Shown: piece after piece, positions 54,802-64,000 of the stretch
Position numbering within the stretch: the first letter of the stretch is position 1
Layout of the letters: every line of letters begins with the position of its first letter
From: Algoriphagus sanaruensis
GTDB lineage: Bacteria > Bacteroidota > Bacteroidia > Cytophagales > Cyclobacteriaceae
Direction of reading: 5' to 3'
Assembly: GCF_001593605.1 (NCBI RefSeq)
Contig: NZ_CP012836.1
Location: 1,178,001 to 1,242,000 of the forward strand
Length of the DNA stretch: 64,000 nt
Made by a program: the position numbers and the translations under genes
The notes under the pieces: generated by a model
What the model was told of the DNA's origin: nothing
The model's input: the letters and a program-made list of their open reading frames with translations, nothing else
Databases searched by the model: none

Positions 54802-54990
54802 ATGAATCTTAAAAACTTTGTCCTTGAATCCTATGATGAAATGAAAAACAAGGTCTCTTGGCCTAAATTTTCATTTCTACAAAATAGTGCAGTTTTGGTA
54901 CTAGTAGCCTCATTGATCTTTGCACTTTTTATTGGTGTGGTTGATCTGGGATTCGAAAATATCATGACATGGTTTTATGATTTATTCTAA
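54802..54990 (+). CDS. secE: Preprotein translocase subunit SecE
   Basis: The 62-residue protein has one membrane helix (NSAVLVLVASLIFALFIGVVDLGF) after the conserved amphipathic YDEMKNKVSWPKF. It is the single-helix form typical outside the gammaproteobacteria and part of the SecYEG channel. nusG starts 13 bases later. Confidence 0.96.
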   Translation: MNLKNFVLESYDEMKNKVSWPKFSFLQNSAVLVLVASLIFALFIGVVDLGFENIMTWFYDLF

Positions 54991-55003
54991 TTGATTTTAC
55001 AGG

Positions 55004-55561
55004 ATGGCTGAACATAAATGGTACGTACTCAGAGTAGTCGCCGGTCAGGAAAAGAAAACTAAGTCTTATCTGGAGAATGAAATCACCAGACAAAAGCTTG
55101 TGGAATTTATTCCTGAGGTATTGATTCCTTCTGAGAAGGTATATGAAATGCGAAATGGTAAGAAAAGAGTCAGGGAAAGAAATTTCTTCCCTGGTTATGT
55201 TCTTGTCAATGCGGATCTTTCCAATGGTGAGGCCAATCACGTAATAACAAGCATTCCGGGTGTAATCGGTTTCTTAGGATCAAACCAGGGGGGAGCTTCC
55301 AAAACCCCTGAGCCATTACGACAATCAGAAGTCAACCGTATTTTAGGTAAGGTTGAAGAGATTGATGAGTTTGCCGAGAAGCAGGATACTCCATTTATAG
55401 TCGGAGAGACCGTGAAAGTAATGGACGGTCCTTTCAGTGGGTTTACCGGGACAATTGAGGAGATATTTGAGGAGAAAAAGAAGCTTAATGTTATGGTTAA
55501 GATCTTTGGCCGAAATACTCCTGTAGAGTTAAACTTTATACAAGTAGAAAAACAAGACTAA
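55004..55561 (+). CDS. nusG: Transcription termination/antitermination protein NusG
   Basis: The 185-residue protein has an N-terminal NGN domain ([32 protein letters not shown]) and a C-terminal KOW domain ([22 protein letters not shown]). It couples RNA polymerase with Rho and ribosomes. rplK follows after 3 bases. Confidence 0.97.
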   Translation: MAEHKWYVLRVVAGQEKKTKSYLENEITRQKLVEFIPEVLIPSEKVYEMRNGKKRVRERNFFPGYVLVNADLSNGEANHVITSIPGVIGFLGSNQGGASKTPEPLRQSEVNRILGKVEEIDEFAEKQDTPFIVGETVKVMDGPFSGFTGTIEEIFEEKKKLNVMVKIFGRNTPVELNFIQVEKQD

Positions 55562-55564
55562 GCA

Positions 55565-56008
55565 ATGGCTAAGGAAATCACTGGTTATGTAAAACTGCAA
55601 GTGAAAGGAGGCCAGGCTAACCCGTCGCCTCCAGTAGGTCCTGCTCTTGGTTCCAAGGGCTTGAACATCATGGAGTTTTGTAAGCAATACAATGCACGTA
55701 CCCAAGACAAAATGGGACAAGTGCTTCCAGTATTGATTACAGTTTATTCTGACAAATCCTTCGACTTCGTAGTTAAAACTCCTCCAGCTGCAAACATGCT
55801 GATGGAAGCTGCCAAAGTAAAAGGAGGTTCTGCAGAACCAAACAGAAAAAAAGTAGGCTCTGTTACTTGGGATCAAGTAAGAACAATTGCCGAGACGAAA
55901 ATGCCTGACTTGAATGCTTTCAAGATTGAATCAGCTATGCGAATGGTAGCTGGTACAGCGAGAAGCATGGGAATCACAGTATCTGGTAAAGCCCCTTGGG
56001 AAGAATAA
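55565..56008 (+). CDS. rplK: 50S ribosomal protein L11
   Basis: The 147-residue protein carries the family start [42 protein letters not shown] and the C-terminal rRNA-binding part ending in [13 protein letters not shown]. It forms part of the ribosomal GTPase stalk base. rplA follows after 10 bases. Confidence 0.98.
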   Translation: MAKEITGYVKLQVKGGQANPSPPVGPALGSKGLNIMEFCKQYNARTQDKMGQVLPVLITVYSDKSFDFVVKTPPAANMLMEAAKVKGGSAEPNRKKVGSVTWDQVRTIAETKMPDLNAFKIESAMRMVAGTARSMGITVSGKAPWEE

Positions 56009-56018
56009 ATAAAAAACA

Positions 56019-56717
56019 ATGGCTAAGTTAACAAAAAAGCAAAAAGAAGCTCTTTCTAAGTACGACCCAAGCCAAGTGTACTCCCTAGAGGCTGCTTCTT
56101 CGCTGGTTAAGGAAATTACTAACACTAAATTTGATGCATCTGTAGATGTTGACATCCGTTTGGGTGTTGATCCTCGTAAGGCAGATCAAATGGTAAGAGG
56201 TGTTGTAGCTCTCCCTCATGGTACTGGTAAGGATGTCAAAGTACTTGTACTTTGTACTCCTGACAAAGTAGCTGAAGCCACCGAAGCAGGTGCGGATTAC
56301 GTAGGTTTGGACGACTATATTGCCAAGATCGAAGGTGGATGGACTGACGTTGACGTCATTATCACCATGCCTAACGTGATGGCGAAAGTAGGTAGATTAG
56401 GTAGAGTATTGGGTCCAAGAGGCCTTATGCCAAACCCTAAATCTGGTACAGTAACCCTAGAAGTGGGTAAAGCTGTAAAAGAAGTTAAGGCTGGTAAGAT
56501 TGATTTCAAAGTAGATAAGTTTGGAATCATTCACGCAGGAATTGGTAAAGTTTCATTTACCCCTCAACAGATTCAAGATAATGTGAAAGAGTTGATTATG
56601 ACTATTTCACGATTGAAGCCTTCATCTTCAAAGGGTACATATTTTAAGAGTATTCACATTTCCAGTACAATGTCTCCAGGAATTACTGTTGACAAAGGAA
56701 GCATCCAAGGTATTTAA
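56019..56717 (+). CDS. rplA: 50S ribosomal protein L1
   Basis: The 232-residue protein has the L1 signature in the region [33 protein letters not shown]. It binds 23S rRNA at the L1 stalk, and in other bacteria represses its own operon. rplJ starts 2 bases after the stop. Confidence 0.98.
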   Translation: MAKLTKKQKEALSKYDPSQVYSLEAASSLVKEITNTKFDASVDVDIRLGVDPRKADQMVRGVVALPHGTGKDVKVLVLCTPDKVAEATEAGADYVGLDDYIAKIEGGWTDVDVIITMPNVMAKVGRLGRVLGPRGLMPNPKSGTVTLEVGKAVKEVKAGKIDFKVDKFGIIHAGIGKVSFTPQQIQDNVKELIMTISRLKPSSSKGTYFKSIHISSTMSPGITVDKGSIQGI

Positions 56718-56719
56718 TC

Positions 56720-57256
56720 ATGACTAGAGACGATAAAAAAGTAATAATCGACAGTCTGACTGAGAAGCTTAAGGAAAATCCTTTCTTCTATATCACTGAT
56801 GCGGCTGGATTTACTGTAGCTGAAGTTAACGCATTCAGAAGAACTTGTTTTGAAAGAGGTGTTGAGTATAAAGTTTACAAAAACACTTTGATCAAAAAGG
56901 CTCTTGAAAATCTGGATGTTGACTATTCAAAGCTAGTAAGTGGTACCCTTAAAGGTTTTTCTGGAATTATCTTTTCAAAAGAGACTAGTAATCTTCCTGC
57001 TAAGGTATTATTGGACTTCAGAAAAAAACAAGGTAAAAAAGAAACTAGACCTGTTTTCAAGGGTGCTGGAATTGATTCAGATGTAATTCTGGGTGAATCC
57101 AACCTTGAAATGTTGTCTAATCTTAAATCTAAGCAGGAACTTCTTGGAGATCTTATCGGATTGCTACAATCTCCTGCTAAAAATCTCGTTTCAGCTCTTC
57201 AATCTGGCCAAAACAACATTACTGGTGTATTGAAGACTTTGGGCGAGCGTGAGTAA
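56720..57256 (+). CDS. rplJ: 50S ribosomal protein L10
   Basis: The 178-residue stalk protein binds L7/L12 dimers through its C-terminal helix. The family stretch FFYITDAAGFTVAEVNAFRRTCFERGVEYKVYKNTLIKKAL is visible. The 2-base distance to rplA leaves no room for the long L10 leader known in E. coli, so any autoregulation must work differently. Confidence 0.97.
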   Translation: MTRDDKKVIIDSLTEKLKENPFFYITDAAGFTVAEVNAFRRTCFERGVEYKVYKNTLIKKALENLDVDYSKLVSGTLKGFSGIIFSKETSNLPAKVLLDFRKKQGKKETRPVFKGAGIDSDVILGESNLEMLSNLKSKQELLGDLIGLLQSPAKNLVSALQSGQNNITGVLKTLGERE

Positions 57257-57300
57257 TTTCATCATATCAAAAAATCTAAAACAATTTAATAATTAATACA

Positions 57301-57681
57301 ATGGCAGATCTTACACAACTTGCAGAACAGTTGGTAAACTTGACTGTAAAAGAAGTAAAAGAATTGACTGATATCCTTAAAGATCAGTATGGTATCGAAC
57401 CTGCTGCTGCTGGCGCTGTAATGGTAGCTGGTCCAGTTGGTGGTGGAGATGCTCCTGCTGAAGAGGAAAAAACTTCTTTTGATGTTATCTTGAAAGCAGC
57501 TGGTGCTCAGAAATTGGCTGTTGTTAAGCTAGTAAAAGAATTGACTGGTCTTGGACTTAAAGAAGCAAAAGACCTTGTTGACGGAGCTCCTAAGGCTTTG
57601 AAAGAAGGTGTTGCTAAGGACGAAGCTGAGGCTTTGAAGAAGTCTCTTGAAGAAGCTGGTGCTGAAGTAGAGATCAAGTAA
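57301..57681 (+). CDS. rplL: 50S ribosomal protein L7/L12
   Basis: The 126-residue acidic protein has an N-terminal dimerisation domain, an Ala/Gly hinge ([24 protein letters not shown]), and the C-terminal factor-binding domain ([37 protein letters not shown]). A terminator-like hairpin lies between it and rpoB. Confidence 0.98.
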   Translation: MADLTQLAEQLVNLTVKEVKELTDILKDQYGIEPAAAGAVMVAGPVGGGDAPAEEEKTSFDVILKAAGAQKLAVVKLVKELTGLGLKEAKDLVDGAPKALKEGVAKDEAEALKKSLEEAGAEVEIK

Positions 57682-57717
57682 TTTGTTAGGTTCGACCATT
57701 TAGGGAGAACCTGGCCT

Positions 57718-57744
57718 AAGACCTGACTTTTGAAGTCAGGTCTT
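57718..57744 (+). terminator. Terminator/attenuator between rplL and rpoB
   Basis: An 11-bp perfect stem (aagacctgact / agtcaggtctt) with a short loop is followed by only TT and then CCTG, so it is probably a partial terminator, as known for the rplL-rpoB gap in other bacteria. Confidence 0.75.
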
Positions 57745-57835
57745 TTCCTGTTTATGCGCAGGTAAATAATTGCATTATTTTAAGTGAGAATTGTCTCATT
57801 TCGTTATTTAATTTCACTATAAACTATACACTACC

Positions 57836-60800
57836 TTGGCTATCAAGAATCAAACCGTAAGGAAAAGTTTCTCCTCCATAAAGGTGGTCAAAGACTATCC
57901 CGATTTTCTAGATATTCAACTTCAATCCTTCAAGGATTTTTTTCAGTTGGATACTCCTGCTGAAAAGCGGCGTGCAGATGGACTATTTAAAGTTTTCGCC
58001 GAAAACTTTCCAATTAGTGATTCAAGAGAAAACTTCACGTTAGAGTTTATCGACTATACTGTGGATCCACCGAAATATTCGGTTGGTGAATGTATTGATC
58101 GTGGGTTGACTTATTCTGTACCTCTTAAAGCAAAATTAAGATTGCTTTGCCATGATCCAGATAATGAGGATTTTGAAACAATTGAACAGGAAGTATTCCT
58201 AGGAAATCTTCCTTACATGACTGAAAAAGGTTCCTTTGTAATCAATGGCGCTGAGCGAGTTATAGTTTCTCAATTGCACCGTTCTCCAGGTGTATTTTTT
58301 GCGCAGAGTAAGCATACCAATGGTACAAAGCTTTATTCTGCTAGGATTATTCCTTTCAAAGGATCTTGGATCGAATTTGCTACTGACATCAATAATGTCA
58401 TGTATGCTTACATTGATCGTAAAAAGAAATTTCCTGTCACCACTCTTCTAAGAGCTATTGGTTATGGTTCCGATAAAGACATTTTGGATTTATTCGGATT
58501 GTCTGAGGAAGTTTCAGCAACTAAGTCAGCTCTTAAAAAAGCTGCTGGTAGAAAATTAGCTGCCCGTGTTCTTCGTTCATGGGTAGAGGATTTTGTGGAT
58601 GAAGATACAGGTGAAGTTGTTTCTATTGATAGAAATGAAGTCCTTTTGGAGCGTGATACAATCTTGACGGATGAAGATATTGAAATGATTTTGGACTCAG
58701 GTGCCAAGTCTATCATTCTTCACAGAGAAGATGTCAACGTTGCTGATTATTCTATTATCTACAACACTCTTCAAAAAGATAATTCCAACTCCGAAAAAGA
58801 AGCAGTTGAAGTTATTTATCGGCAGTTAAGAAATACAGAAGCTCCTGATGAGGCAACTGCACGAGAGGTTATTCAAAGTTTATTCTTTTCAGACAAGCGA
58901 TATGATCTCGGTGAAGTAGGTCGTTACAGAATAAACAAAAAATTAGGTTTGGAAATCGAGCCAGACAAGATTGTTTTAACAAAAGAAGATATCATCTCGA
59001 TTGTTAAATACTTAATCGGTTTGATCAATTCCAAGGCGGTGGTCGATGATATTGATCACTTGTCCAATAGACGAGTACGTACAGTTGGCGAACAATTATA
59101 CAGCCAATTTGGAGTAGGTTTGGCAAGAATGGCTCGTACGATTCGAGAAAGAATGAACGTACGTGATAATGAAGATTTCAAGCCAGTTGATTTGATCAAT
59201 GCTCGTACTTTATCTTCAGTAATCAATTCCTTCTTCGGAACAAATCAGCTTTCTCAGTTTATGGATCAAACCAATCCATTGGCTGAATTGACCCACAAAA
59301 GAAGGCTTTCTGCCCTTGGTCCTGGGGGTTTGTCAAGAGAAAGAGCTGGTTTTGAAGTTCGAGACGTACACTACACGCACTATGGTAGACTTTGTACAAT
59401 CGAAACACCAGAAGGTCCAAACATTGGTTTGATTTCCTCACTTTGTGTTCATGCAAAAGTTAACTCCATGGGTTTCCTTGAAACCCCTTATCGAAAGGTA
59501 GAAAATGGAAAAGTAGGTATGAATGCTGAGGATATTGTTTTCTTGACAGCTGAAGAAGAAGACAATAATAATATTGCTCAGGCAAATGCACCATTGGATC
59601 CTAATGGTCAATTTGTAAATGAAAAGGTTAAGGCTCGATTTGAAGGGGATTTCCCAGTATTAGAACCGAGTGAAATTTCATATATGGACGTTGCTCCAAA
59701 TCAAATTGTATCTGTTGCGGCGTCATTGATTCCTTTCTTGGAGCATGATGATGCCAACCGAGCATTGATGGGATCTAACATGCAGCGTCAAGCTGTTCCA
59801 TTGTTAAGACCAGAGGCACCAATTGTAGGTACTGGTTTGGAAGCTAAGGCGGCAATTGATTCAAGAGCTTTGATCATTGCAGAAGCAAATGGGGTCGTGG
59901 ACTACGTTGATGCTAAGAAAATTAGAGTCAAGTATGATCTTACCTCTGATGAGTTGTTGGTCAATTTTACTGATGAATACAAGACCTACGATCTAATCAA
60001 GTTCAGAAGAACAAACCAAGACACAACCATCAATCTCACTCCTTTGGTATTAAAAGGTGAGCGAATTGAAAAAGGACAAGTTTTGGTGGAAGGATATTCA
60101 ACCAATAATGGTGAGCTTGCCCTAGGTAAAAACTTGAAGGTAGCCTACATGCCTTGGCAGGGATATAACTTCGAGGATGCGATTGTAATTTCTGAGCGAG
60201 TTGTTAGAGAAGATATCTTTACTTCTATTCACGTAGAGGAATTCCAACTTGAAGTTAGAGATACCAAACGTGGTGAAGAGGAATTGACCTCTGAAATCCC
60301 TAACGTTTCTGAAGAAGCAGTTAAGCATTTGGATGAAAATGGAATCATCCGAGTGGGTGCTGAAGTTAAAGAAGGTGATATCATCATTGGTAAAATCACT
60401 CCTAAGGGTGAAACTGATCCAACTCCTGAAGAAAAACTTCTTCGAGCTATTTTCGGTGACAAGGCAGGAGACGTTAAGGATGCTTCATTGAAAGCTTCTC
60501 CGTCGCTGAATGGTGTGGTAATTGAGACCAAATTATTCTCAAGACCTAAAAAAGATAAAGACAATAGATCTAAGGCAAAGGCCGAAGTTGAAAAACTTAA
60601 AGCCAAATATTCCAAAGATCTTCTTGGTATCCGTGCAAGAATGATCAACAAGTTGGTCACTCTATTGGATGGAAAAACTTCTCTTGGAGTGAAGCACAAG
60701 TTTGGTGATGAGATCATCAGCAAGGGTGCGAAGTTTAACCAAAAGAATATTGAGAACAACTTATTCCCTGCTAAGAATCCATACAGAGATGAGTCAAATT

Positions 60801-61711
60801 ACAATGTTCCAGAGGAAGCTAATTTGATTTCTGACATCATTTTGGATGATTGGACTGAAGATGCACACACCAATTCGTTGATCGTTCAATTGGTTAAAAA
60901 CTATACCAATGCTCGAAATGAAATCTCTGGTAGATTTAAGCGTGATAGATTTACGCTTGAGGTCGGAGATGAACTACCAGCAGGTATCGTACAATTGGCG
61001 AAGGTTTACATTGCCAAGAAGCGTAAGCTAAAAGTTGGTGATAAGATGGCAGGTCGTCACGGAAACAAAGGTATTGTCGCTCGTATTGTAAGAGACGAAG
61101 ATATGCCGTTCTTGGAAGATGGAACTCCAATGGATATCGTATTGAATCCACTAGGTGTACCATCCCGAATGAACATTGGACAGATATTCGAGACCGTATT
61201 GGCTTGGGCTGGTCAGAAGTTAGGAAAGAAATATGCAACGCCTATTTTCGATGGAGCTTCTTTGGAAGAGGTTTCTACAGAATTAGAAGCTGCTGGAGTT
61301 CCTGCCTATGGTAGAACTTACCTTTATGATGGATTGACTGGTAAGAAGTTTGATCAACCAGTTACGGTTGGGGTAGCATACATGTTGAAGTTGGGTCACT
61401 TGGTTGATGACAAAATGCACGCCCGTTCGATTGGACCTTACTCACTTATTACTCAGCAACCATTGGGTGGTAAAGCACAATTTGGTGGTCAGAGATTTGG
61501 AGAAATGGAAGTTTGGGCACTTGAGGCGTTCGGTGCATCTCACGTACTTCAAGAGATCTTGACTGTGAAGTCTGATGACGTAATCGGTAGAGCAAAAGCA
61601 TACGAAGCAATTGTGAAGGGTGAAAACCTTCCTAAGCCAAACATCCCTGAATCATTTAATGTATTGGTTCACGAGTTGAGAGGCTTGGCTCTTGAAATTA
61701 CCTTGGATTAA
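57836..61711 (+). CDS. rpoB: RNA polymerase beta subunit, TTG start
   Basis: The 1291-residue protein starts at a TTG codon. No ATG fits, and homology begins at once ([31 protein letters not shown]). Family motifs include the rifampicin region ([47 protein letters not shown]) with wild-type-looking residues, [14 protein letters not shown], and the C-terminal [24 protein letters not shown]. The length is typical of Bacteroidota. Confidence 0.98.
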   Translation: MAIKNQTVRKSFSSIKVVKDYPDFLDIQLQSFKDFFQLDTPAEKRRADGLFKVFAENFPISDSRENFTLEFIDYTVDPPKYSVGECIDRGLTYSVPLKAKLRLLCHDPDNEDFETIEQEVFLGNLPYMTEKGSFVINGAERVIVSQLHRSPGVFFAQSKHTNGTKLYSARIIPFKGSWIEFATDINNVMYAYIDRKKKFPVTTLLRAIGYGSDKDILDLFGLSEEVSATKSALKKAAGRKLAARVLRSWVEDFVDEDTGEVVSIDRNEVLLERDTILTDEDIEMILDSGAKSIILHREDVNVADYSIIYNTLQKDNSNSEKEAVEVIYRQLRNTEAPDEATAREVIQSLFFSDKRYDLGEVGRYRINKKLGLEIEPDKIVLTKEDIISIVKYLIGLINSKAVVDDIDHLSNRRVRTVGEQLYSQFGVGLARMARTIRERMNVRDNEDFKPVDLINARTLSSVINSFFGTNQLSQFMDQTNPLAELTHKRRLSALGPGGLSRERAGFEVRDVHYTHYGRLCTIETPEGPNIGLISSLCVHAKVNSMGFLETPYRKVENGKVGMNAEDIVFLTAEEEDNNNIAQANAPLDPNGQFVNEKVKARFEGDFPVLEPSEISYMDVAPNQIVSVAASLIPFLEHDDANRALMGSNMQRQAVPLLRPEAPIVGTGLEAKAAIDSRALIIAEANGVVDYVDAKKIRVKYDLTSDELLVNFTDEYKTYDLIKFRRTNQDTTINLTPLVLKGERIEKGQVLVEGYSTNNGELALGKNLKVAYMPWQGYNFEDAIVISERVVREDIFTSIHVEEFQLEVRDTKRGEEELTSEIPNVSEEAVKHLDENGIIRVGAEVKEGDIIIGKITPKGETDPTPEEKLLRAIFGDKAGDVKDASLKASPSLNGVVIETKLFSRPKKDKDNRSKAKAEVEKLKAKYSKDLLGIRARMINKLVTLLDGKTSLGVKHKFGDEIISKGAKFNQKNIENNLFPAKNPYRDESNYNVPEEANLISDIILDDWTEDAHTNSLIVQLVKNYTNARNEISGRFKRDRFTLEVGDELPAGIVQLAKVYIAKKRKLKVGDKMAGRHGNKGIVARIVRDEDMPFLEDGTPMDIVLNPLGVPSRMNIGQIFETVLAWAGQKLGKKYATPIFDGASLEEVSTELEAAGVPAYGRTYLYDGLTGKKFDQPVTVGVAYMLKLGHLVDDKMHARSIGPYSLITQQPLGGKAQFGGQRFGEMEVWALEAFGASHVLQEILTVKSDDVIGRAKAYEAIVKGENLPKPNIPESFNVLVHELRGLALEITLD

Positions 61712-61721
61712 TTTGGCTTAT

Positions 61722-61739
61722 AGGGCGGGAAACCGCCCT
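61722..61739 (+). other. GC-rich hairpin in the rpoB-rpoC gap
   Basis: agggcgg / ccgccct is a 7-bp stem with a GAAA tetraloop and no T run, in a 47-base gap. It does not look like a terminator. It may affect mRNA stability or processing. Confidence 0.6.
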
Positions 61740-61758
61740 GAACATATCTCAAAACATT

Positions 61759-64000
61759 ATGTCGTTTAGAAAAAATAAAAAACTCAATAACGATTTTTCC
61801 CGAGTTACAATCAGCTTGGCTTCTCCAGAATCAATTTTGGATAGCTCAAATGGTGAAGTAACTCAACCAGAAACAATCAACTATAGAACCTACAAGCCTG
61901 AAATGGGTGGGTTGTTCTGTGAGCGGATTTTTGGTCCTGTAAAGGATTGGGAATGTCATTGTGGTAAATACAAGCGAATCAGATACAAAGGCATTATCTG
62001 TGACCGTTGTGGGGTTGAAGTGACTGAGAAAAAAGTACGTCGTGAGCGAATGGGCCACATTGAATTGGTGGTTCCTGTAGCGCATATCTGGTATTTTAAG
62101 TCTCTTCCAAACAAAATCGGTTACCTTCTTGGTCTTCCTACTAAGAAGCTTGATCAGATTGTGTACTATGAGCGTTATGTAGTTGTTCAAGCGGGTATTA
62201 AAGCTGAAGAAGGAGTTCAATATTTGGATTTCTTGACTGAGGATGAATACCTAGACATTATGGACAAGCTACCTAAGGAAAATCACATGCTTGACGATGA
62301 TGATCCAAACAAATTCATCGCTAAGATGGGTGCTGAAGCTTTGGAAATGTTGTTGGCAAGATTGGATTTGGATGATCTGTCCTACTCCCTTCGTCACCAA
62401 GCGGCTACCGATACTTCGCAGCAGCGTAAAGCTGAAGCTTTGAAGAGACTTAAGGTGGTGGAAGCATTCCGTGATGCGAGAACCAGAATTGAGAACCGTC
62501 CTGAATGGATGGTCGTTCGCATGGTTCCTGTTATTCCACCAGAATTGCGTCCGTTGGTTCCTTTGGATGGTGGTCGTTTTGCCACTTCCGATTTGAATGA
62601 CCTCTATAGAAGAGTAATTATCCGAAACAATCGTCTGAAGCGATTGATCGATATCAAAGCTCCAGAGGTGATTTTGAGAAACGAGAAGCGTATGCTACAG
62701 GAAGCTGTGGATTCACTTTTCGATAATTCAAGAAAAGTAAATGCGGTAAGATCTGATGGTAACCGTGCTTTGAAGTCCCTTTCTGACATGTTGAAAGGTA
62801 AGCAGGGCCGTTTCCGTCAAAACTTGCTCGGTAAGCGTGTGGATTACTCCGGCCGTTCTGTAATCGTAGTAGGTCCAGAATTGAAGCTTCACGAGTGTGG
62901 TCTTCCTAAAAATATGGCGGCTGAGCTTTTCAAACCTTTTATTATCAGAAAACTGATTGAAAGAGGGATTGTAAAGACTGTAAAATCCGCTAAGAAAATT
63001 GTGGATCGAAAAGATCCAGTGGTTTGGGATATTTTGGAAAACGTATTGAAAGGACACCCTGTTCTTCTAAACCGTGCCCCAACTCTTCACAGATTGGGTA
63101 TACAAGCATTCCAGCCAAAATTGATCGAAGGAAAAGCAATTCAGCTTCACCCATTGGTATGTACTGCATTCAACGCCGACTTTGACGGTGACCAAATGGC
63201 GGTTCACGTACCGCTTGGACATGAGGCAATTTTGGAAGCATCTACTTTGATGCTTTCTGCTCACAACATCCTTAACCCTGCTAATGGTGCTCCTATTACT
63301 GTACCTTCTCAGGACATGGTTTTGGGTCTTTATTATGTGACCAAAGGCAAGAAATCAACTCCAGAAGAACCAGTTCCTGGTGAAGGAATGACTTTCTACG
63401 GACAAGAAGAAGTGATTATTGCACTTAATGAAGGCAGAATTTCACAGCATGCACATATCAAGTGTAAAGTGAAAGTCAGAACCGCAGAAGGTGAAATCAA
63501 GGAGGATATTATTGAGACTGTCGCTGGTAGATTGATTTTTAACCAATTTGTTCCAGAAGAAGTAGGTTATGTCAATGAGCTTTTGACTAAGAAAAAGCTT
63601 CAGCAAATTATCGCAGAGGTAGTTAAAATCTGTGGTATTTCTCGTACTGCACAGTTCTTGGATGACATCAAGCACCTAGGATTCCAAATGGCTTATCAAG
63701 GTGGATTGTCCATGGGATTGAATGATGTTATTATTCCTGATGAAAAGGAACCAATGATCGGAAAAGCCAAAGAGGAAGTTGATCAAGTTTGGAACAACTA
63801 TTTGATGGGTTTAATCACCGATAATGAGCGTTACAATCAGGTAATTGATATTTGGACTCGAACCAATTCTCATCTAACAAATATCTTGATGAAGAAAATG
63901 GAAGAGGATAAGCAAGGATTTAACGCCATCTATATGATGATGCACTCTGGAGCTCGAGGTTCAAGAGAACAGATTCGTCAATTGGGTGGTATGAGAGGTT
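61759..64000 (+). CDS. rpoC: RNA polymerase beta' subunit, 3' end outside window
   Basis: The open frame starts at the ATG at 61759 and runs past the end of the window (747 full codons visible of about 1430 expected). The start reads [26 protein letters not shown]. The zinc-binding cysteines are in [23 protein letters not shown]. The catalytic NADFDGD motif is encoded at 63172-63192 (residues 472-478). It belongs to the rplK-rpoC operon and pairs with rpoB. Confidence 0.98.
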   Translation, partial: MSFRKNKKLNNDFSRVTISLASPESILDSSNGEVTQPETINYRTYKPEMGGLFCERIFGPVKDWECHCGKYKRIRYKGIICDRCGVEVTEKKVRRERMGHIELVVPVAHIWYFKSLPNKIGYLLGLPTKKLDQIVYYERYVVVQAGIKAEEGVQYLDFLTEDEYLDIMDKLPKENHMLDDDDPNKFIAKMGAEALEMLLARLDLDDLSYSLRHQAATDTSQQRKAEALKRLKVVEAFRDARTRIENRPEWMVVRMVPVIPPELRPLVPLDGGRFATSDLNDLYRRVIIRNNRLKRLIDIKAPEVILRNEKRMLQEAVDSLFDNSRKVNAVRSDGNRALKSLSDMLKGKQGRFRQNLLGKRVDYSGRSVIVVGPELKLHECGLPKNMAAELFKPFIIRKLIERGIVKTVKSAKKIVDRKDPVVWDILENVLKGHPVLLNRAPTLHRLGIQAFQPKLIEGKAIQLHPLVCTAFNADFDGDQMAVHVPLGHEAILEASTLMLSAHNILNPANGAPITVPSQDMVLGLYYVTKGKKSTPEEPVPGEGMTFYGQEEVIIALNEGRISQHAHIKCKVKVRTAEGEIKEDIIETVAGRLIFNQFVPEEVGYVNELLTKKKLQQIIAEVVKICGISRTAQFLDDIKHLGFQMAYQGGLSMGLNDVIIPDEKEPMIGKAKEEVDQVWNNYLMGLITDNERYNQVIDIWTRTNSHLTNILMKKMEEDKQGFNAIYMMMHSGARGSREQIRQLGGMRG

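Noticed and set aside
54615..54803. Minus-strand open frame over tRNA-Trp (AERFELPSTVLETAILPLNYA)
   Set aside because: Antisense tRNA translation.
1..64000. Search for CRISPR arrays, IS elements, prophage or rRNA
   Set aside because: No regularly spaced repeats, transposase, integrase, phage structural genes or rRNA sequence seen by eye.

Overview
The window looks like a chromosomal segment from a Bacteroidota bacterium, most likely order Cytophagales, family Cyclobacteriaceae (an Algoriphagus-like genome). The evidence is a SusC/SusD-type outer-membrane pair, promoters of the Bacteroidota form (TTTG, 19 bases, TAnnTTTG) in front of tRNA operons, few Shine-Dalgarno sequences, many lipoproteins, DUF3810/DUF2007/DUF2520 proteins, a bacillithiol gene (bshC), and protein sequences that read as Cyclobacteriaceae orthologues. 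No prophage, insertion sequence, CRISPR array or rRNA was seen.

Layout. 1-4.5 kb: 3' part of a TPR histidine kinase, a small membrane protein, and a leftward coupled pair (PQQ dehydrogenase with cytochrome c, then a GH16 protein). 4.5-4.75 kb: a non-coding block rich in repeats. 4.75-10.6 kb: ccmB, an SDR, a VanX-like dipeptidase, a ThuA protein, an Nfu-type Fe-S protein, a DUF3810 protein and a degenerate M23 protein. 10.6-22.5 kb: housekeeping genes: an EamA transporter, dusB, a CPBP protease, DUF2007, cdsA, glutamate dehydrogenase, psd, a leftward M16 protease-ispF-mnmD operon, bshC and 5-formyl-THF cyclo-ligase. 22.5-28.9 kb: a SusC/SusD/lipoprotein nutrient-uptake operon. 29-35 kb: sucA, sucB and lpd (2-oxoglutarate dehydrogenase E1, E2, E3), each followed by its own hairpin terminator. 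35-38.6 kb: a compact four-gene cluster of unknown function with two DUF2589-type proteins, a related 383-residue protein and a zinc-ribbon protein. This is the best candidate here for an undescribed system. 38.6-44.5 kb: pirin, M20 carbamoylase-type hydrolase, acyl-ACP desaturase, beta-propeller lipoprotein and M19 dipeptidase. 44.5-53 kb: clpB, a PNPOx-like oxidase, frr-pyrH, a biotinyl domain protein and an M1 aminopeptidase. 53-64 kb: tRNA-Tyr, -Gly, -Thr, tuf, tRNA-Trp, secE, nusG, rplK, rplA, rplJ, rplL, rpoB and the 5' part of rpoC, in the conserved bacterial order.

How the genes work together. The right end is the core translation/transcription operon. The centre combines TCA-cycle 2-oxoglutarate oxidation with polymer or peptide uptake (SusCD) and several exported peptidases, as expected of a heterotroph living on macromolecules. 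cdsA and psd belong to one pathway (CDP-diacylglycerol to phosphatidylethanolamine). ccmB and the cytochrome-c-containing quinoprotein both bear on periplasmic electron transfer.
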